Source: an uncultured Tabrizicola sp.
GTDB taxonomy: Bacteria > Pseudomonadota > Alphaproteobacteria > Rhodobacterales > Rhodobacteraceae
Direction of reading: 5' to 3'
DNA length: 21,340 nt
NCBI GenBank assembly: GCA_937858255.1
Contig: CALLZQ010000697.1
Coordinates: forward strand, 1-21,340
Below, piece after piece: positions 15,548-21,340 of this stretch (position 1 is its first letter; each line of letters opens with the position of its first letter). The position numbers and the translations under genes are program-made. The notes below the pieces were generated by a model that saw nothing but the letters and a program-made list of their open reading frames with translations, ran no database searches and was not told the origin of the DNA.

Positions 15548-18500
15548 ATGGCCACGCTCAGCCTTTTTGGCAGCACGCCCGATCCGATCGACGCCGCCTT
15601 CGATTCCGTCGGCAATCCGGTGATCGAGCAGCAAACCTCCACTCTGGTGGTGATGCGCAACCCCGACACCGGCTTTCGCACCAGCTTTGAGGGCACCAAC
15701 CTTGGCTTTTCCATCGTCGGCGGCGAGCCGGTGCCCTTTGGCACGCTGAGCTCGATCACCATCCGCGATCCGGCCAACAACCCGGTGATGACCCTGACTG
15801 GCATTTCCTGGGATTTCACCCAGTTCGCCAATGCCATCAACCAGTCGGTCGAGTTTGACAATCAGGCACCGCTGAACGCGCTGCTCAGCCTGCAACCCAT
15901 TACCTTTGACGCCTCGGGCTCGGGTATCGGAGTGAATTTCGCCTTTGACGGGGTAACGGCCCCGCTGACCATCCTCGGCTCGAATTTTGCCGACACGCTC
16001 GAAGGCGGCAATGGCAATGACACGATCAACCCCGGCGGCGGCAATAGTGGCGAGCTGTTGGGCGGCGGGCGCGGCAATGACACCTATGATTTGACCGGCG
16101 TCACCACCTTTGTCGATCTGGTCTACTGGAACCTTGGCGCCGCGGTCACGGTCAATGCCAATGGCTTTGCCGACAGCTTTACCGTGACCAAGGCCAATGG
16201 CTTTGGCACCGATACGGTGATCGGCGGGCGGGCGGTGATGCGCGGCGAGGGGCTGAACTTTCAGGGCTCGACCCTGAACGATGTCTTCAATGTCAGCGGC
16301 ATCGACGGCTTCAGCCTGCTGGCGGGCGGTGAGGGCAACGATACGTTCAACATCGACCTGACCGGCACCAGCGGCGGCGTTACCCGCATCACCTATGCCT
16401 TTGGTCCGGGCACTCGCTCGGGCACCGGCGCCACGGTCAACCTTGCCACCGGGGTCGTCTCGAATGACGGCTTTGGCGCCCTAGACCAGATCAATGTCAC
16501 CGGCAGCGATGGCCGGCTGGAGATCGAGGGCACCGATTTCGTCGATGTCATTCAGGGCTCGGCCCGCAATGACCGTTTTATCCTGCGCGGCGGCAATGAC
16601 ACGCTGGATGGCGGCGACGGCTGGGACCTGTTGCGCTTTGACCGCTCGCCCAGTTCTTCGGGGGTGGTGGGCAGCCTTGAAAGCGGGGTTTTTATCGGCG
16701 CCTGGAGCGGGGTGGGCTTTACCAAGCAGGTCTCGAATATCGAGGAAGTCCGCGGCACCAATTTCGATGATCAGCTCTCTGGCAGCAACAGGGACGAACG
16801 GTTCGATGGCCGTGGCGGCAACGATATTCTGGCCGGCGCCGGCGGGGATGACACGCTGAACGGCGAGGCGGGCAATGACACGCTGCTGGGCGGCGATGGC
16901 AATGACCGGCTGAACGGCGGCGATGGCGATGACCGGGTTGAGGTCGGACGCTCGGCCGTGGGCGGCGGCGAGACGGTCGAGGGATCGCTGGGCAATGACA
17001 CCATCGTCTACAGCGGGGTCGGCGGCGGCGGTGATGGCTGGAACGATCTGAGCTATCATCGTCTGGCCGGCACCCGGGTGGCCTTTACCATCGATGGTGT
17101 GGCCAATACCGGCACGGTGCAGAAATTCGATGGCGGCGGCGCGCTGGTGGGCACCGATACGCTGGTCGATGTGGCGCGCGTGCTGAACGATGTGAACGAT
17201 GGCTATAGCCTCTTTGGCACCGCGCAGGGTGACAGCTTTGTGATCGATGGCGGCGACGGCACATGGGTGCAGATCTTTGGCGGACGCGGCGCCGACAGCT
17301 ATGACCTGACGCTCTCGGGGGGCATCCGGCTGAACTTTTCAGGCAGCTATGACGAATGGATGGGCGCGACCCAGGGGCTGGTGATCAACATCGCCACCGG
17401 CGCCATCGCCAATGACGGCTTTGGCCATGCCGAGACGCTGGTCGTGCGTGGCGACGCCTACCGGCTGGAAATCGGCGGCACGCGGCTGGCCGACAGCGTC
17501 ATCGGCAGCGCCCGCGAAGAGAATTTCATCACCGAAGGCGGCAATGACACGATCGACGGCGGCGACGGCTATGACACGGTGCGCTATGACCGCCGCGATG
17601 TCAGCGGCCCGATCAATGCCAATATGGCCACCGGCGTCGTGACCGGCTTCTGGAACGGCGTCGCCTTTACCCAGCAATTGTCGAATATCGAAGAGATCCG
17701 CGCCACCAACTTTGCCGATGTGATCGGCGGCAGCCTTGCCGATGAGCATTTCCGGGGCCGCGACGGCAATGACATCCTCTTTGGCTATGGCGGCGATGAC
17801 GATCTGATCGGTGATGCCGGCAATGACAGCCTCGTGGGCGGGCTGGGCAATGACTATCTCGAGGGCGGCGACGGCGATGATACGCTCGACGGCTCGGACG
17901 ATGTCACCGGCTTTGGCGATTACATACGCCCGGGCCTTGGCGCCAACGTGATCCGCGGCAGCCAGACGCTCTATCAGAATGCCCGCGACGGCATCGACAT
18001 TTCCTATGCCGATCTGTCGGGGATCGGCGGCCTGACCATCCTGGTCGGTGCCAATGGTTCAGGCACGGTCCAGAGCGGTATCGCCGGGCGGGTCAATGAC
18101 ACCTTTACCTGGGTGCAGTTCATCCAGGGCTCGCAGGATGCCGATACCATCACCGTCACCGGCTCGGATGGCGACAATTTCGAGGGCTTCACCGGCTATG
18201 CCGGCAATGACACCATCGACGGCGGCACCGGCTTTGACGAGGCCGATTACCGCAGCGAGGCGCGCGAGCATCGCGACAGCGCCCGCGGCGTCGTGGTCAA
18301 TATGCAGACCGGGCTGGCCATCGACACCTATGGCGATACCGACACGTTGCGCAATATCGAGGGCATTCGCGGCACCTTCCTTGCCGATAGCGTGATCGGG
18401 CGCAATGCCGCCGATGCCTTCCTGACCTTCCGTGGCCTTCAGGGCAATGACTCGCTGCAAGGCACGGTGCTGGGCTTTGAACGGGCGGATTATTCGCGCG

Positions 18501-19681
18501 ACGCCAATGACGGCGGCACCGCCGGTATTCTGGCCGATCTGGCTGCGGGCACCATCCGCGACGGCTTTGGCGATACCGACAGCGTCAGCAATATCGACGC
18601 GGTGCGCGGCACCGAGGCCAATGACACGATCTCGGGCGGCGCCATCGGCGAACGGCTCGAAGGACGCGGCGGCAATGACCGGCTCCTCGGCAATGACGGC
18701 AATGACACGCTGGAAGGCGGGGATGGGGCGGACTTCATTGGTGGCGGGGCTGGGAATGACCTGATCGACGGTGGGGCCGGGGCCAATACGATGTTTGGCG
18801 GTTTGGGCAATGATACCGTGCAGGGCGGGGCTGATGGTGATCAGATCTATGGTTCTGCCGGGCGCAATCAGTTGTTTGGCAATGATGGCAATGACTTCAT
18901 CCAGGCCGGCACGGGCGGCGATTTCATCGGCGGCGGCAATGGCAATGACACGATCCGCGGCGGCGATGGCGCGGATACGATCTATGCCGGGCTTGGCAAT
19001 GACAATGTCGGCGGCGGCGCCGGCAATGATGTGATCTATGGCTCGGGCGGCAGCAATGTCATCTATGCGGGTCTGGGCAATGACACGGTGCAGGGCGGGT
19101 CGGGGTCGGACACGATCTATGGCAGCGCCGGGCGCAACCTCTTGCTGGCCAATGACGGCAATGACGTGATCTATACCAGTGCTGCCGGCGATGTCGCCGC
19201 GGGCGGTTCCGGCAATGACACGGTGCTGGGCGGGGCGGGCAATGACACGATCTATGCCGGCCTTGGCAATGACTTCATCGGCGGCGGGGCCGGCAATGAT
19301 TTCATCGTGCTGGGGGCCGGGACCAACACCGCCTTTGGTGGGGTCGGCAATGACACGATCAATGCCGGCACGGGGCGCGATGTGATGAATGGCGGGCCGG
19401 GGGCGGATGTCTTCGTCTTTGCCAGCGCCGCGCATATCGGCATTGGCGCGGGGCGCGATGTGATCAGCGATTTCACCAGCGGGGTGGATGACATCGATCT
19501 GCGGGCCCTGGGGACGAGCTTTAACGGCAGCGCGGGGCTGGTGGGCGGCGGGGCGAAGTCCTTCTTCTACTTCGCCGCCGGCGGGCTGGTCATCGGCGAT
19601 CAGAACGGCGACGGGGTCGCGGACTGGGTGCTGGAGCTGACCGGCAAACCCGCCGTGGTGGCCACGGATTTCCTGTTCTGA
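15548..19681 (+). CDS. Large RTX calcium-binding protein with three ~310-residue tandem modules
   Basis: A 1377-residue acidic, glycine/asparagine/aspartate-rich protein, probably secreted by a type I system. Residues 1-~145 form a unique N-terminal domain with no signal peptide (MATLSLFGSTPDPIDAAF). A first RTX block, GSNFADTLEGGNGNDTI, follows. Three divergent modules then begin near residues 193, 503 and 820, each with beta-rich sequence, a conserved line such as LEIEGTDFVDVIQGSAR, then VSNIEEVRGTNFDDQLSG and RTX repeats. A long RTX array fills ~1050-1279, and residues 1280-1377 are the C-terminal module shared with the preceding protein (84 of 98 residues identical). AGGGGGAAA lies just before the ATG. 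Its function is unknown; adhesin, matrix protein or polysaccharide-binding protein are candidates. No catalytic motif was recognised. Confidence 0.9.
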   Translation: MATLSLFGSTPDPIDAAFDSVGNPVIEQQTSTLVVMRNPDTGFRTSFEGTNLGFSIVGGEPVPFGTLSSITIRDPANNPVMTLTGISWDFTQFANAINQSVEFDNQAPLNALLSLQPITFDASGSGIGVNFAFDGVTAPLTILGSNFADTLEGGNGNDTINPGGGNSGELLGGGRGNDTYDLTGVTTFVDLVYWNLGAAVTVNANGFADSFTVTKANGFGTDTVIGGRAVMRGEGLNFQGSTLNDVFNVSGIDGFSLLAGGEGNDTFNIDLTGTSGGVTRITYAFGPGTRSGTGATVNLATGVVSNDGFGALDQINVTGSDGRLEIEGTDFVDVIQGSARNDRFILRGGNDTLDGGDGWDLLRFDRSPSSSGVVGSLESGVFIGAWSGVGFTKQVSNIEEVRGTNFDDQLSGSNRDERFDGRGGNDILAGAGGDDTLNGEAGNDTLLGGDGNDRLNGGDGDDRVEVGRSAVGGGETVEGSLGNDTIVYSGVGGGGDGWNDLSYHRLAGTRVAFTIDGVANTGTVQKFDGGGALVGTDTLVDVARVLNDVNDGYSLFGTAQGDSFVIDGGDGTWVQIFGGRGADSYDLTLSGGIRLNFSGSYDEWMGATQGLVINIATGAIANDGFGHAETLVVRGDAYRLEIGGTRLADSVIGSAREENFITEGGNDTIDGGDGYDTVRYDRRDVSGPINANMATGVVTGFWNGVAFTQQLSNIEEIRATNFADVIGGSLADEHFRGRDGNDILFGYGGDDDLIGDAGNDSLVGGLGNDYLEGGDGDDTLDGSDDVTGFGDYIRPGLGANVIRGSQTLYQNARDGIDISYADLSGIGGLTILVGANGSGTVQSGIAGRVNDTFTWVQFIQGSQDADTITVTGSDGDNFEGFTGYAGNDTIDGGTGFDEADYRSEAREHRDSARGVVVNMQTGLAIDTYGDTDTLRNIEGIRGTFLADSVIGRNAADAFLTFRGLQGNDSLQGTVLGFERADYSRDANDGGTAGILADLAAGTIRDGFGDTDSVSNIDAVRGTEANDTISGGAIGERLEGRGGNDRLLGNDGNDTLEGGDGADFIGGGAGNDLIDGGAGANTMFGGLGNDTVQGGADGDQIYGSAGRNQLFGNDGNDFIQAGTGGDFIGGGNGNDTIRGGDGADTIYAGLGNDNVGGGAGNDVIYGSGGSNVIYAGLGNDTVQGGSGSDTIYGSAGRNLLLANDGNDVIYTSAAGDVAAGGSGNDTVLGGAGNDTIYAGLGNDFIGGGAGNDFIVLGAGTNTAFGGVGNDTINAGTGRDVMNGGPGADVFVFASAAHIGIGAGRDVISDFTSGVDDIDLRALGTSFNGSAGLVGGGAKSFFYFAAGGLVIGDQNGDGVADWVLELTGKPAVVATDFLF
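16124..18600 (+). repeat. Three tandem copies of a ~310-residue module inside the large RTX gene
   Basis: Equivalent points occur at residue 193 (YWNLGAAVTVNANG), residue 503 (YHRLAGTRVAFTIDG) and residue 820 (YADLSGIGGLTILVGANG), a spacing of 310 and 317 residues. Second markers agree: VNLATGVVSNDGFG, INIATGAIANDGFG and VNMQTGLAIDTYG. So do SNIEEVRGTNF, SNIEEIRATNF and RNIEGIRGTFL. The copies are diverged at the DNA level, so the duplication is old. Confidence 0.75.
18690..19678 (+). repeat. 3' RTX segment paralogous to the 3' end of the preceding gene (14440-15383)
   Basis: The end of the large RTX gene and the end of the 528-residue gene share the same ordered blocks: ADFIGGG, YGSAGRNQLFGN or YGGAGRNQLFGN, NDTIYAGLGND, VIYGSGG, then the 98-residue C-terminal module. 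A stretch around 19240 is near-identical at the DNA level to one around 14945. This indicates duplication of a secretion-competent tail onto different N-terminal parts. Confidence 0.8.
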
Positions 19682-19712
19682 TCACGGCAAAGCGGCTTGA
19701 CCGAATCGTCAT

Positions 19713-19760
19713 CCCCCCCAAACTCGATCGCTCATGTTTTGAGCGATGAATTTGGGGGGG
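19713..19760 (+). promoter_or_regulatory. Long hairpin covering the ribosome-binding site of the last RTX gene
   Basis: CCCCCCCAAA (19713-19722) pairs with TTTGGGGGGG (19751-19760), and ATCGCTCA (19727-19734) pairs with TGAGCGAT (19740-19747). The two stems are joined by a small internal loop and capped by a 5-base loop. The seven-G arm is the only purine-rich candidate for ribosome binding and ends 6 bases before ATG 19767. The fold would therefore block translation initiation unless opened. It begins 31 bases past the previous stop and could also help end that transcript. Confidence 0.6.
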
Positions 19761-19766
19761 ACGGCC

Positions 19767-21340
19767 ATGGTCGCAGTTGCGTGGAGCGGTGAATTCATTG
19801 TCAATACCACCACCTCGGGCGGGGTGAGTGCGATACAGGAAGATTCCGAGCTGGCGAGGCTGGCCGACGGCGGCTTTGTCGCCGTCTGGACGGACCGCTC
19901 GGATGTCGACACCATCCGCGCCCAGATCTTCAATGCCGATGGCAGCCGGCGCGGACCTGAAATCCATGTTGATCAGGCGGGTTCGGGGGCGGGCAGCCAT
20001 CCCGCAGTGGTCGGTCTTGCAGGGGGCGGTTTCGCGATTGGTTGGACCGAGGCGGCGGGCAGCCCGGCCAATTCGGCCTCGGACGGGTCGGACAGGGCGG
20101 TGCTGCTGCAAATCTATGAATCGGATGGCACGCTGCGCAGCCCCGCGCAGATCGTCAATACCACCACGGCCGGCAATCAGCTCGCCCCCTCTCTGGCGGC
20201 GATGAACGATGGTGGACTTGCGATATCGTGGGAGGATCAAAGCCCCGGTCTGGCCGCCCCGGCGGCGCGGTTGCGGCTGTATCAGGCCGATGGCACCGCG
20301 AAATCGGCAGAGATTGCCGTTCATGGCGGCCCCAAGGATTTCAACGGGGATACGCGCGTCATCACATTGTCCGATGGCAAGCTGGTGGTGGCATGGCGCG
20401 ACAGCGGCACGCATCCCTCGGACAGCGATCCGCCTGCCGTGCATGCGCAGGTCTTCAATGCCGATGGCACGAAATTCGCGGGCGAATTCGTGGCCAATAC
20501 CTCGACCAACGGCATCCAGTGGGAGCCGGGTCTGACCGCCCTGCCGGGGGGACGCTTCATCGCTGTCTATACCGATTTCAGCCTGGCCAATTCGCCCAAT
20601 ATCCGCGGGCAATTGTGGGAAACCGGGGTGAATTCCAACGGTGATCCCGAGGTGCGGCAGGTCGGACCCTCATTTGCGGTGAACGAAGCGGCGGGCGGCT
20701 TTCAGACGGTCGCCGATATCGCCCCGCTGGCCGATGGCTCGGTCGTGGTGGTCTGGGAAGATGACAGCGGCGCCTTTGGTGATACCTCCAGCCGGGCGGT
20801 TGTAGCGCGGCTGCTGGCCGCGGATGGCACGCCCCTTGGCCCGAGCTTTCTGGTCAACGACCTGACCGCCAACGCACAGGAGGAGCCGTCGGTCACGGTT
20901 CTGGGGGATGGGCGGTTCGTGATTTCCTGGACCGACTCCAGCTTTGGGGCCGGGCCGGCCTCGGGCGTCGATATCCGCGCCAAGATCTTTGACCCGCGTG
21001 AGATGGGGATCACCCTGCCGGCGCTGACGCCGGGCCTTTACGCCGGACCGCTCGACTGGGTCGGTACGGATTTTGCCGATGTGATGACCGGGCGCAATCG
21101 CGGTGATGTGTTCGCAGGCAGGGGCGGGAACGACACGCTTCTGGGCGGGGCCGGGGGCGACTGGTTGCAGGGTGACGCGGGCGACGACAGTCTGGACGGC
21201 GGTGACGGCAATGACCTGCTGGAAGGCGGCACCGGAAATGACAGCCTGAGCGGTGGCAGCAATCTGCGCGATCTTGGCAGCGATACCCTGCGGGGCGAGG
21301 CCGGCGATGACCGGCTGGACGGCTGGGCCGGCAAGGACAG
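19767..21340 (+). CDS. RTX protein with N-terminal seven-fold propeller-like repeat (3' end beyond window)
   Basis: Open from ATG 19767 to the window end with no stop: 524 complete codons, C-terminus missing. Residues ~25-400 hold seven repeats built as a hydrophobic strand, DGG, a strand ending in aromatic-T/E/R-D/E, then an IFNADG-type strand. The aromatic falls at residues W41, W93, W155, W210, Y268, W330 and W388, a spacing of 52-62. Seven such four-strand-like units suggest a seven-bladed beta-propeller. From about residue 433 (TDFADVMTGRNRGDVFAGRGGNDTL) RTX repeats begin, so it is probably secreted by a type I system like its two neighbours. There is no signal peptide. Translation may be controlled by the hairpin over its ribosome-binding site. 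Function is unknown; ligand binding or adhesion is a guess from the propeller pattern. Confidence 0.85.
   Translation, partial: MVAVAWSGEFIVNTTTSGGVSAIQEDSELARLADGGFVAVWTDRSDVDTIRAQIFNADGSRRGPEIHVDQAGSGAGSHPAVVGLAGGGFAIGWTEAAGSPANSASDGSDRAVLLQIYESDGTLRSPAQIVNTTTAGNQLAPSLAAMNDGGLAISWEDQSPGLAAPAARLRLYQADGTAKSAEIAVHGGPKDFNGDTRVITLSDGKLVVAWRDSGTHPSDSDPPAVHAQVFNADGTKFAGEFVANTSTNGIQWEPGLTALPGGRFIAVYTDFSLANSPNIRGQLWETGVNSNGDPEVRQVGPSFAVNEAAGGFQTVADIAPLADGSVVVVWEDDSGAFGDTSSRAVVARLLAADGTPLGPSFLVNDLTANAQEEPSVTVLGDGRFVISWTDSSFGAGPASGVDIRAKIFDPREMGITLPALTPGLYAGPLDWVGTDFADVMTGRNRGDVFAGRGGNDTLLGGAGGDWLQGDAGDDSLDGGDGNDLLEGGTGNDSLSGGSNLRDLGSDTLRGEAGDDRLDGWAGKD

Noticed and set aside
18059..19435. 458-codon minus-strand frame opposite the RTX repeats
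   Set aside because: Its isoleucine/alanine repeats are the reverse reading of the GGxGxD repeats.

Overview
The window is high-GC DNA (about 65% by eye) with dense, short-spaced genes. It reads as an alphaproteobacterium, most likely of the Rhodobacteraceae (Rhodobacter/Paracoccus/Gemmobacter type). The reasons are the DUF2793 protein, the codon choice and the paired RTX proteins. No rRNA, tRNA, insertion sequence or CRISPR array was seen. The first ~110 bases and the stretch around 1500-1610 are full of G/C homopolymers and look like unreliable sequence.

Layout. (1) 1-1411, plus strand: the end of a family-4 glycosyltransferase, a possible 33-codon coupled ORF, and rfbC/rmlC for dTDP-L-rhamnose. 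(2) 3433-1415, minus strand: a two-gene unit encoding a DUF2793/pyocin-knob fibre or spike protein and a small partner. The partner is broken by what appears to be an uncollapsed 139-bp assembly duplication. (3) 3596-6241, plus: manC (GDP-mannose), a terminator, and galE (UDP-galactose). (4) 6631-11363, plus: a GT-A-like protein of unknown function in AT-richer DNA, a GT2, a cysteine-rich GT4 and a sulfotransferase, the first three overlapping. (5) 11461-13561, plus: gmd and fcl, which turn GDP-mannose into GDP-L-fucose. (6) 13800 to the end, plus: three consecutive RTX (calcium-binding, type-I-secreted) proteins of 528, 1377 and more than 524 residues. The last one runs off the window.

How they fit. 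manC, gmd and fcl supply GDP-mannose and GDP-fucose, rfbC supplies dTDP-rhamnose and galE supplies UDP-galactose. The glycosyltransferases would assemble these sugars and the sulfotransferase could sulfate the product. The natural reading is a capsule or exopolysaccharide locus making a fucose-containing, possibly sulfated glycan. RTX proteins next to it could be matrix or surface partners. No flippase, polymerase, export gene, phosphomannomutase or type I secretion gene lies in the window, so the locus is incomplete here.

Most interesting points: the tail-spike-like pair inside a polysaccharide locus, which recalls Rhodobacter capsulatus gene-transfer-agent head spikes beside capsule genes; a long hairpin that sequesters the ribosome-binding site of the last RTX gene; a seven-fold propeller-like repeat in that protein; and three ~310-residue tandem modules in the large RTX protein.
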